Origin: an uncultured Eubacteriales bacterium
GTDB lineage: Bacteria > Bacillota > Clostridia > Oscillospirales > Oscillospiraceae
DNA length: 8,726 bases
Direction of reading: 5' to 3'
Assembly (NCBI GenBank): GCA_900551495.1
Contig: URWG01000074.1
Coordinates: 1 to 8,726 of the forward strand
The notes under the pieces were generated by a model, which worked only from the letters and a program-made list of their open reading frames with translations, was not told the DNA's origin and did not search any database. The position numbers were made by a program, and so were the translations under genes. This document shows, one piece after another, positions 1 through 5,539 of this stretch. Positions within the stretch are counted from its first letter, which is position 1, and every line of letters begins with the position of its first letter.

Positions 1-1
1 G

Positions 2-628
2 GAGCCGGTGCTGAGGGAAATCGGGGCGCAGCACGGTAAAACAGCCGCGCAGACTGCACTGCGGTTTCTCGTGCAGCGCGGCATCAGCGTCATTCCGAAA
101 ACCATGCATCGCGAGCGTATGCAGGAAAATCTCAGCGTGTTTGATTTTGAGCTGTCAGATGAGGAGATGGAGCGGATCGGCACGCTTGCCGCACGGGAGG
201 GACGTACACTCGTCTCCGGCAACGCGGTCGGCGCGGATCAGGCGGGGCAAAGCTCCTGCCTTTTCGGCGGCGGCAGCGTGATCTGCTTCCTGCCGGACGC
301 GCTGACGGAGCATCGGGTGAGGAAAAACGTCCTGCTTTGCAGCGACGAGGGCTGGGATGCTCCGTTTACCAATGCCCGCGCGCTGCGGCGCAATCTTTAT
401 ATCTACGCTCTCGGTGGGCTTGCCTTTGTCGCCCAGTGCACGGAGGGACACGGCGGAAGCTGGCGCGGGGCGACGGAGAGCCTGAAGCGCGGGCTTTCCG
501 AGGTCTTTATCTACGACGACGGCTCTGCCGATGCCGCCGCGCTGGTGCGGCTGGGGGGGCCGCCGCTGACCGCCGCACCCCTTCGGCTGGACGAGCTGCC
601 TGCCCGTCCATTGTCCATTTTCGATTGA
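2..628 (+). CDS. Partial chimeric ORF: aldo/keto reductase C-terminus joined to DprA/SLOG-like C-terminus
   Basis: The reading frame is already open at base 2, so the 5' end lies outside the window. The first ~65 visible residues look like the C-terminal end of an NAD(P)H-dependent aldo/keto reductase: a HGKTAAQTALRFLVQRG stretch, then SVIPKT, then a closing helix FELSDEEMERIG. Without any stop the frame continues into GRTLVSGNAVGADQAGQ (about nt 203-253), GWDAPFTNARALRRN and VAQCTEGHGGSW. These resemble the Rossmann-like core of DprA/SMF (SLOG superfamily) proteins, which handle DNA or nucleotides. The DprA-like part lacks its N-terminal half, where the fold's first strands would be. The reductase half seems nearly complete at its C-terminus. 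A deletion fusing two neighbouring genes is the simplest reading; a misassembly is possible. Catalytic residues of the reductase are not in view. Family calls are by recognition only; activity of the tail is doubtful. Confidence 0.72.
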   Translation, partial: EPVLREIGAQHGKTAAQTALRFLVQRGISVIPKTMHRERMQENLSVFDFELSDEEMERIGTLAAREGRTLVSGNAVGADQAGQSSCLFGGGSVICFLPDALTEHRVRKNVLLCSDEGWDAPFTNARALRRNLYIYALGGLAFVAQCTEGHGGSWRGATESLKRGLSEVFIYDDGSADAAALVRLGGPPLTAAPLRLDELPARPLSIFD

Positions 629-663
629 ATTTCGGCGAATCACAGAAAAATATAAATTTTCAG

Positions 664-692
664 TTGATTTTGACAAACATATAAGATATAAT
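664..692 (+). promoter_or_regulatory. Predicted sigma-A promoter of glmS
   Basis: A TTGATT -35 box (664-669) and a perfect TATAAT -10 box (687-692) are 17 bp apart, in an AT-rich stretch that contrasts with the GC-rich coding DNA around it. The predicted start of transcription is near 699, giving a leader of only about 40 nt before the glmS ATG at 739. A TTGACA at 670-675 also looks like a -35 box, but it would leave only 11 bp to this -10 box. Confidence 0.7.
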
Positions 693-728
693 CTCCATAT
701 GTCACCGAATTATCACCGACATATGGAG
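693..728. promoter_or_regulatory. Perfect 11-bp inverted repeat over glmS transcription start and ribosome site
   Basis: CTCCATATGTC (693-703) is matched exactly by its reverse complement GACATATGGAG (718-728), with 14 nt between. The left arm begins directly after the -10 box and spans the predicted +1; the right arm contains most of the GGAGG ribosome site (725-729). It could be a DNA operator whose occupant blocks transcription. In a longer transcript read through from upstream, it could instead form an RNA hairpin that hides the ribosome site. The arms are seen directly; the function is inferred. Confidence 0.6.
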
Positions 729-738
729 GTTATTTTTT

Positions 739-2580
739 ATGTGTGGAATCGTAGGCTATACCGGTCGGCAGCAGGCTGCGCCGATCCTTTTGGACGGACT
801 GGCGAAGCTGGAATACCGCGGCTACGACTCGGCGGGCATCTGCGTTTTCGGCGATGCGGCATGGCAGATTTCAAAGACCAAGGGGCGTCTTGCCGCGCTG
901 CAGGAGATGACCGCAAACGGCACCGCGCTGCACGGCACGGTCGGCATCGGTCATACGCGCTGGGCGACCCACGGCGCTCCGTCGCACGAAAATTCGCACC
1001 CGCACGTCTCTTCCGACGGCAAGATCAGCCTTGTGCATAACGGCATTATCGAAAATTATCTGTTCCTGCGCGAGTTCCTGCTGGCGCACGGAAAGACCTT
1101 TGTCTCCGAGACGGACACCGAGGTCGCCGCGAACCTTTTGGAGTACCTTTACGAGGAAACGGGCGATCTGCTCACCGCCGTCCGCCGCGCCGTGAAGATG
1201 CTGGAGGGCAGCTACGCCTTCGGTATCCTCTGCGTTGACTTCCCGGGCAGGATTCTTGCGCTCAAGAAGGACAGTCCGCTGATCTTCGGCTTCGGCGAGG
1301 GCGAGAATTTTATCGCCTCGGACGTTCCCGCTATTTTGAAGCACACCCGCGAGGTTGTCTATCTCAACGACGGCGACATGGTGGACTTCAACGCCGACAG
1401 CGCTGTGTTCTATAACATGGCGGGCGAGCGCGTGGAAAAGCAGCCCGAGCATATCGCGTGGGAGATGTCCGACGCGGAAAAGGGCGGCTTCCCGCACTTT
1501 ATGGTCAAGGAAATCTTTGATCAGCCCAAGGCACTGCGGGACACGATCTCCCCGCGCATCAAAAGCGGGCGCGTCGTGCTCGACGACCTCTCGCTGACGG
1601 AGGAATATCTGCGCGGGATTCGGCGCATTTATATCGTCGCGTGCGGCTCGGCGTACTATGTCGGCTGCTGCGGCAAATATATCCTTGAAAAGACCTGCCG
1701 TATTCCGGTCGAGCCGGTGCTGGCGTCGGAGTTCCGCTATTCCGAGCCGGTGCTGGGTGACGACACGCTCGTTATCATCATCAGTCAGTCCGGCGAGACG
1801 GCGGATACCCTTGCCGCTCTCCGCTCGGCAAAGGAACTGGGCGCACGGACGCTTGCCATCGTCAACGTGGTCGGCAGCGCCATTTCCAAGGCGGCGGACG
1901 ACGTGATCTATACCTGGGCAGGTCCGGAGATCGCCGTCGCCACCACCAAGGCGTACTCCACGCAGCTTTCCGTCCTGTATCTGCTGGCGCTGTATATCGG
2001 CGACGTGCTGGGCACGCTGCGTCCGGCGGAGTATCGCGAGCTGCTTTCCGCACTGGAGCTGCTGCCCGAGCAGTTGGCGGGGATGCTGACCGAGCAATAC
2101 CTCAACACCGTTGAGACAACCGCCGAGGCACTTTGCAGCCACCACGATGTGTTCTTCATCGGGCGAAACCTTGACAGCGCCACCTGTCTGGAGGGCAGCC
2201 TGAAGCTCAAGGAGATCGCCTATGTCCATTCCGAGGCATACGCGGCGGGCGAGCTGAAGCACGGTCCGATCTCGCTGATTGAGGACGGCACGCTGGTCAT
2301 TGCGCTGGCGACCGTGGCGGAGCTGTTTGAAAAAACCATGTCCAACGTCAAGGAGGTCAAGGCGCGCGGCGCGAATGTCCTCGGCGTCATCACGGAGGAT
2401 ATGACCGCCGAGGCGGAAAAGACGGTCGATCGGTATCTGACGGTGCCCAAGACCCATCCGCTGCTCCGGCCGAGCCTGAACGTGGTGCCGCTGCAGCTTT
2501 TTGCGTACTACGTTGCGCTTGCCCGCGGCTGCGATGTCGATAAGCCGCGCAACCTCGCAAAATCCGTCACCGTCGAATAA
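739..2580 (+). CDS. glmS: Glutamine--fructose-6-phosphate aminotransferase (isomerizing)
   Basis: This cytosolic enzyme makes glucosamine-6-phosphate from fructose-6-phosphate and glutamine, the first step towards UDP-GlcNAc for peptidoglycan. At 613 residues it has full family length. Residues 1 to ~220 form the class II glutaminase domain: Cys2 in MCGIVGY is the nucleophile (exposed once Met1 is removed), with GHTRWATHG at 71-79, HNGIIEN at 100-106 and SETDTE at 123-128. Two sugar-isomerase (SIS) domains follow: CGSA near 302 and SQSGETADT near 347-355 in the first, GELKHGP near 502-508 in the second. The protein ends in the typical PRNLAKSVTVE tail. GGAGG at 725-729 lies 9 nt before the ATG. 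The gene has its own promoter and a palindrome at its start. The leader is far too short for the glmS ribozyme that controls this gene in Bacillus and many other Firmicutes. Identification is secure. Confidence 0.98.
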   Translation: MCGIVGYTGRQQAAPILLDGLAKLEYRGYDSAGICVFGDAAWQISKTKGRLAALQEMTANGTALHGTVGIGHTRWATHGAPSHENSHPHVSSDGKISLVHNGIIENYLFLREFLLAHGKTFVSETDTEVAANLLEYLYEETGDLLTAVRRAVKMLEGSYAFGILCVDFPGRILALKKDSPLIFGFGEGENFIASDVPAILKHTREVVYLNDGDMVDFNADSAVFYNMAGERVEKQPEHIAWEMSDAEKGGFPHFMVKEIFDQPKALRDTISPRIKSGRVVLDDLSLTEEYLRGIRRIYIVACGSAYYVGCCGKYILEKTCRIPVEPVLASEFRYSEPVLGDDTLVIIISQSGETADTLAALRSAKELGARTLAIVNVVGSAISKAADDVIYTWAGPEIAVATTKAYSTQLSVLYLLALYIGDVLGTLRPAEYRELLSALELLPEQLAGMLTEQYLNTVETTAEALCSHHDVFFIGRNLDSATCLEGSLKLKEIAYVHSEAYAAGELKHGPISLIEDGTLVIALATVAELFEKTMSNVKEVKARGANVLGVITEDMTAEAEKTVDRYLTVPKTHPLLRPSLNVVPLQLFAYYVALARGCDVDKPRNLAKSVTVE

Positions 2581-2584
2581 TCCT

Positions 2585-2656
2585 CTGAACTTCAAAAATA
2601 CGACGGCACCCATAACTCTCTCTGACGAGGGAGGTATGGGTGCCGAAAAAGTTCAG
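2585..2656. repeat. Palindromic repeat 1 (72 nt, nearly fully self-complementary)
   Basis: The outer arms CTGAACTT (2585-2592) and AAGTTCAG (2649-2656) match exactly. The inner arms CGGCACCCATA (2604-2614) and TATGGGTGCCG (2635-2645) also match exactly. A further six-pair stem (2616-2621 with 2628-2633, one G-T) closes near the tip. An A-rich bulge at 2593-2603 interrupts the left side. No T-run follows on the plus strand, so it is not a normal terminator for glmS. It looks like a small mobile palindrome (MITE- or REP-like) of the sort common between genes in gut Clostridia; its copy number cannot be seen here. Confidence 0.65.
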
Positions 2657-2658
2657 TT

Positions 2659-2785
2659 TGTCATTGCGAGACCCCGAAGGGGTCGTGGCAATCTCGCAGA
2701 ATTGTTTTGAACTCTCAATAGACTTCGGCGAATCCGAAACATTTCGCATGAGATTCCCACGTCGGGCTGCGCCTTCGGAATGACA
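2659..2785. repeat. Palindromic repeat 2 (MITE-like, about 127 bp, imperfect terminal inverted repeats)
   Basis: The ends TGTCATTGCGA (2659-2669) and TCGGAATGACA (2775-2785) are inverted copies with one mismatch. Nested inside are CGTGGCAATCTC (2684-2695) and GAGATTCCCACG (2750-2761), again inverted with one mismatch. Between these lie local hairpins: ACCCC-GAA-GGGGT at 2671-2683, TTCGG/CCGAA at 2724-2738 and GGC/GCC at 2765-2773. Together they would fold into a branched, cruciform-like shape. No credible protein is encoded. The element begins 3 nt after palindromic repeat 1. It resembles non-autonomous intergenic repeats of Clostridia as I remember them; this was not checked against any database. 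Confidence 0.65.
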
Positions 2786-2805
2786 CGGGGGCTTGACACG
2801 CTAAA

Positions 2806-2844
2806 ACGGGACGGCAGCACGCGCTGCCGTCCCGTTCGTTTTTT
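2806..2844. terminator. Strong intrinsic terminator between convergent glmS and antiporter genes
   Basis: A perfect 13-bp GC-rich stem (2806-2818 with 2823-2835) has a 4-nt loop and is followed on the plus strand by a T-rich tract ending in six T (2839-2844). On the minus strand the same stem is followed by TTTT, so it probably works in both directions. It sits 226 nt after the glmS stop, because two palindromic repeats lie in between, and 3 nt from the antiporter stop. Confidence 0.9.
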
Positions 2845-2846
2845 CG

Positions 2847-4019
2847 TTATTTTCCCGTGATCTCTCCCGCCTTCTTCAGCGAGAGCTTGGTAACTGCGGG
2901 ACCGATCAGCTCATAGATCAGCGTGCCGCAGAGAATGACCGCCCGAATCTGCGGCGCGTGCTGCGGCACGACCTCGCCCGCGGCAAGCGACAGACCGATC
3001 GCAACGCCCGCCTGCGGCAGCAGGCACGGACCGAGGTACTTCCGAATTCCCGCCTCGCACTTGCACATTGCCGCGCCGATCGCCGCGCCGAAATACTTGC
3101 CGACCACGCGGAGCACAATGTAAATCACGCCGATCAGCCCCACGGTGGGCAGGACGCTGAGCTTGAGGTCCGCGCCCGAGGCGACGAAGAACAGCATAAA
3201 GATCGGGGGCGTCACGCCGTCGCACAGGTCCATGATTGACCCGACCTCGGCGGAGAAATTCGCGACCACCGCGCCCATCGCCATGCACAGCAGCAGGTCG
3301 GACAGCCCCAGCCACTCGGAAATGCCCAGCCCGAGGAAGATGAAGCCGACGATAAGCGACAGACGGTTGCCCGCCTTTTTGAAGAAGCGAAGCGGCAGCA
3401 GGAACACAAAGCCGAGCGCCGCACCGACGACCAGCGCTCCGCCGATCTCCTTCAGCGGGGACAGAAGCGACGCGCCGAGGGAGGCAGCACCGTTTGACAG
3501 TGCCTGCGCAACGGCAACGGACAGCGAAAACAGGATCAGCGCCGTCGCGTCATCAATGGCGACGACCGAAAGCAGGGTCTCCGTGACCGGACCCTTTGCA
3601 CGGTATTGCTTGATGACCATGATGGTCGCAGCGGGGGCGGTGGCTGCGGCAATCGCGCCCAGCACCAGCGAGAAGGAGACCTCCTGTCCCGAGACGATCA
3701 GCCCCAGCACCACAAACACGACCGCGAACAGCGATTCCATGCACGCGATCACGATGGGAGCGACGCCGACGCGCTTAAAATAGGTGATTTTGAATTCGTT
3801 GCCGATGGAAAAGGCGATAAAGCCCAGCGCGACGGTAGAGATAATGTTAATCGTGTCCAAAAAGTCGGCGGACAGCAGCCCGAACACGCTCGGTCCGATC
3901 AAAAGCCCCGCAACAAGGTAGCCCGTCACATTGGGCAGGCGGACATGCTTCGCCATTCGACCGCAGAACATACCCGCAAAAATCATGATCGCAAGATCGG
4001 TCAGTGTATTGAGCATCAC
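2847..4019 (-). CDS. CPA2-type cation:proton antiporter (KefB/NapA-like membrane domain only)
   Basis: This is a very hydrophobic protein of about 390 residues with roughly 11-12 membrane helices, belonging to the Na+/H+ exchanger (CPA2) superfamily. Visible hallmarks are ATAPAATIMVI at about 126-136, where the unwound helix lies in this fold, and the acidic pair in VVAIDDATALI (Asp156-Asp157), the ion-binding site of electrogenic members. A basic RVVGKY stretch follows near the C-terminal third. It would exchange Na+ or K+ for H+ across the cytoplasmic membrane; the ion cannot be told from sequence. It ends right after the membrane domain, with no TrkA-N/RCK regulatory domain. Two starts are possible: GTG at 4019 (8 nt after GGAAGGG) or ATG at 4016, whose A is the last base of the upstream stop (TGATG). 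Either way it is translationally coupled to the PII-like gene upstream. Confidence 0.92.
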   Translation of the reverse strand: MMLNTLTDLAIMIFAGMFCGRMAKHVRLPNVTGYLVAGLLIGPSVFGLLSADFLDTINIISTVALGFIAFSIGNEFKITYFKRVGVAPIVIACMESLFAVVFVVLGLIVSGQEVSFSLVLGAIAAATAPAATIMVIKQYRAKGPVTETLLSVVAIDDATALILFSLSVAVAQALSNGAASLGASLLSPLKEIGGALVVGAALGFVFLLPLRFFKKAGNRLSLIVGFIFLGLGISEWLGLSDLLLCMAMGAVVANFSAEVGSIMDLCDGVTPPIFMLFFVASGADLKLSVLPTVGLIGVIYIVLRVVGKYFGAAIGAAMCKCEAGIRKYLGPCLLPQAGVAIGLSLAAGEVVPQHAPQIRAVILCGTLIYELIGPAVTKLSLKKAGEITGK

Positions 4020-4351
4020 TTCGCCAGCCCTTCCGCATAGTCGATCGGCACGGTAAAGAGGATGCCGGTGTCGGGACGGTCCAGCCCGCCGGTGACCTCG
4101 TTGACGATCTTGCTGACCGCAGCGACCTTCTCCTCCGGCAGGACCATAAAGATCGTCTTGTTTTCCTTATGCGCGGGGTCCATCAGCAGCCGCAGCGAGC
4201 CGAGGAACCGCAGCTCGTCGTGCGCCTCCAGCTCCTGCGCCATGCCCTTGCTGTCAAGGATGGTCGCGCCGGGGATGTTGTTTTTGCCGAGCTTGCCGAG
4301 AAGCCGATCAAGGCACTCGACCTTATTGAGAACGATGATAAGTAACCGCAT
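4016..4351 (-). CDS. Small PII-like (P-II family) signalling protein
   Basis: This 111-residue soluble protein has the size and the alternating strand/helix pattern of the PII/PII-like ferredoxin-like fold: MRLLIIVLNK as first strand, VECLDRLLGKLGKNN as first helix, a flexible middle at about 36-66 in the T-loop position, then a second helix EKVAAVSKIVNEV and a closing TGILFTVPI strand. PII proteins are trimers that bind small ligands (adenine nucleotides, 2-oxoglutarate, c-di-AMP or bicarbonate, depending on subfamily) and control transporters or enzymes. The YRGAEY uridylylation motif of classical GlnB is absent, so it is probably not the canonical nitrogen regulator. GGGAGG at 4365-4360 lies 8 nt before this ATG, which sets the start; the open frame upstream is not coding-like. 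The stop overlaps the antiporter start by one base, so the partner is very probably that antiporter. The ligand is unknown. Confidence 0.82.
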   Translation of the reverse strand: MRLLIIVLNKVECLDRLLGKLGKNNIPGATILDSKGMAQELEAHDELRFLGSLRLLMDPAHKENKTIFMVLPEEKVAAVSKIVNEVTGGLDRPDTGILFTVPIDYAEGLAK

Positions 4352-4385
4352 TTCGTTTTCCTCCCGTTCATTTTTTCCGGAAGCT

Positions 4386-4414
4386 ATCTTACCACTGTCC
4401 GCCGCAAAAAACAA
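4386..4414 (-). promoter_or_regulatory. Predicted promoter of the PII-like/antiporter operon
   Basis: Reading the minus strand, TTGTTT (4414-4409) and TAAGAT (4391-4386) are 17 bp apart, with the predicted start near 4379, about 28 nt before the PII-like ATG. The boxes are imperfect, but spacing and position fit well, and the DNA here is more AT-rich than its surroundings. Confidence 0.5.
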
Positions 4415-4502
4415 CAGGAAAAATGACGAATTTCGGCAAATCCGCGCACTTTTTTCCGCCGTTTTGCAGCAACCCCGCGTGCAGGCAGTGCCGATAGAAT
4501 CC

Positions 4503-4590
4503 GTAGGGGCGGTCATTGACCGCCCGTGAACCGAGTCGAAATATACGGGCTTGCAGCTGCCGTCAGCGGGCGATTGATCATCGCCCCCAC
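4503..4590. repeat. Palindromic repeat 3 (GTAGGGGCG.../...CGCCCCCAC)
   Basis: The left end carries an 8-bp hairpin, GGGCGGTC-ATT-GACCGCCC (4507-4525). The right end carries GGGCGAT-TGATC-ATCGCCC (4568-4586). The two ends are themselves imperfect inverted copies: GTAGGGGCGG at 4503 against the reverse complement GTGGGGGCGA of 4581-4590. The middle (about 4528-4566) has no coding sense. The structure matches the compact non-autonomous palindromes found in many copies in Oscillospiraceae-like genomes, from memory rather than a search. Confidence 0.6.
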
Positions 4591-4631
4591 GGTGTCTCGC
4601 GGCAGCCTTTGCCGCAAAACTCCAAAATGGC

Positions 4632-4670
4632 AAAAACACATCCCCGTCGGAGCGGCGGGGATGTGTTTTT
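4632..4670. terminator. Strong bidirectional terminator
   Basis: AAAAACACATCCCCG (4632-4646) and its exact reverse complement (4656-4670) form a 15-bp stem with a 9-nt loop. The A-run on one side and T-run on the other make it work on both strands. The only transcript clearly heading here is the leftward TIGR04255/metallopeptidase operon, whose last stop lies 120 nt away. It should also keep that operon from running into the PII-like promoter. Confidence 0.85.
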
Positions 4671-4722
4671 ATAACGGTATAGAAGAAACCGACGCGGAAC
4701 GTCAGATTCTGCATGAGACGGC

Positions 4723-4744
4723 GCATCGTGCGTTCGCACGATGC
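4723..4744. repeat. 10-bp perfect hairpin downstream of the metallopeptidase gene
   Basis: GCATCGTGCG (4723-4732) and CGCACGATGC (4735-4744) are exact inverted copies separated by two bases. In RNA this would be an about 9-bp stem with a four-base loop. No T-run follows on either strand, so it is not an intrinsic terminator. It would lie in the 3' untranslated part of the leftward metallopeptidase transcript, where a stem may protect the RNA end. Confidence 0.45.
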
Positions 4745-4789
4745 AAGTGTGCGTAGCGCTTGATGAAGTATTTTAATCAAGAATCCGTA

Positions 4790-5524
4790 TCAGTCCCGTC
4801 TGCGTCTGCCGCCGACGAGCAGCAAAAGCCGCAAAAACTGCATCAGCGTTACGGCAAGCGCGGCGACATAGGTCATAGCGGCGGCGGTCAGGACTTTTTT
4901 CGCGCCGCGGCTCTCCTCCTCGGTCAGCAGCTCGCTGTGTTCGATGGCGCGGACGGCGCGGCGGCTGGCGTTGAACTCCGTCGGCAGCGTAACGAGCTGG
5001 AACACCACGCAGGTGCCGTAACACAGGGCGCCGACCACGGCGACATAGTAGAAGAAATTGCTGACGGCGACGGTCGTTTCAAGCGACATCATAACCAACC
5101 CGAGCAGAATCAGCGGCATGGAGATGCGCGAGCCGATGTTGGTGACGGGGACGATGGCGGCGCGGACGCGGATGGGCGCGTAGCCCGTTGCGTACTGCAC
5201 GGCGTGTCCCGCCTCATGCGCCGCGACGCCGACCGCTGCGGGTGTCGCCGCGTCATAAACGCCGTCGGACAGGCGGATAACGTTGCTTTTCGGGTCGTAA
5301 TGGTCGGTCAGATTGCCGGATACCCGCTCGATTCTCACGTCGCGCACGCCGTTCGCGGCAAGCACCGCCCGCGCAGCGTCCGCGCCGGTCATACCGCGGC
5401 GGTTGCGCACCCGACTGTACTTTTTGAACGTGCTGTTGACCCGTGCGCCCGCCAGCAGCGACAGCAGCATCGCAATCAGCACCAGCCCGTACAGCGGGTC
5501 GAAATAGTAGTATCCGAAATACAT
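4790..5524 (-). CDS. YugP-like membrane zinc metallopeptidase (Zn_peptidase_2 family)
   Basis: This 244-residue integral membrane protein matches the neutral zinc metallopeptidase family of Bacillus YugP. Order: an N-terminal membrane helix (about 12-27), a basic linker, a soluble part with MTGADAARAVLAANG and LTDHYDPKSNVIRLS, then the zinc site HEAGH (103-107) directly before a membrane-associated region (about 124-148). Further helices lie at about 153-180 and 212-238. PTEFNAS (181-187) probably supplies the third zinc ligand, Glu183. The tail GGRRRRD is strongly basic. The start is set by GGAGG (5537-5533), 8 nt before the ATG; this site begins only 2 nt after the upstream gene's stop. It is therefore the second gene of an operon behind the TIGR04255 gene. 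Substrates of this family are not well known; a role in membrane protein turnover is a guess. Confidence 0.9.
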   Translation of the reverse strand: MYFGYYYFDPLYGLVLIAMLLSLLAGARVNSTFKKYSRVRNRRGMTGADAARAVLAANGVRDVRIERVSGNLTDHYDPKSNVIRLSDGVYDAATPAAVGVAAHEAGHAVQYATGYAPIRVRAAIVPVTNIGSRISMPLILLGLVMMSLETTVAVSNFFYYVAVVGALCYGTCVVFQLVTLPTEFNASRRAVRAIEHSELLTEEESRGAKKVLTAAAMTYVAALAVTLMQFLRLLLLVGGRRRRD

Positions 5525-5539
5525 AGTACTTGCCTCCGA

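Larger units (their letters stand above)
4352..4789. other. Non-coding interval between the metallopeptidase and PII-like genes
   Basis: This 438-nt stretch holds no credible gene. From left to right it contains the ribosome site and promoter of the PII-like operon, about 85 nt without visible structure, a palindromic repeat (4503-4590), a short GCGGCA/TGCCGC hairpin (4599-4615), a strong bidirectional terminator (4632-4670) and a 10-bp hairpin (4723-4744). Open frames crossing it on both strands read through the palindromes and show no ribosome site or family resemblance. Confidence 0.7.

Noticed and set aside
627..641. Near-identical GAATTTCGGCRAATC at 627-641 and 4428-4442 as a shared regulatory motif
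   Set aside because: One 15-base match with a mismatch is expected by chance in a window of this size, and the positions relative to genes differ.
629..738. A glmS ribozyme upstream of glmS
   Set aside because: The interval is 110 nt with the promoter in its middle; I see no ribozyme core and too little space for one.
871..2613. A 580-codon open frame on the minus strand opposite glmS
   Set aside because: It is the mirror of a GC-rich coding gene whose sense frame is a textbook GlmS; the translation has no family resemblance and no ribosome site.
2604..2650. Palindromic repeat 1 as the glmS terminator
   Set aside because: The stem is followed by AAAAAG rather than a T-run on the plus strand; a much better terminator lies at 2806-2844.
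2793..2798. A TTGACA as a -35 box after glmS
   Set aside because: No -10 box lies at a usable distance, and the next structure is a terminator.
4526..4756. A 76-codon plus-strand ORF between the metallopeptidase and PII-like genes
   Set aside because: It is made of palindromic repeat and terminator sequence and has no ribosome site.
4352..4780. N-terminal extension of the PII-like protein to 254 residues
   Set aside because: The extension reads through a promoter, a terminator and a repeat. The ATG at 4351 has GGGAGG 8 nt upstream and begins exactly where the PII fold begins.
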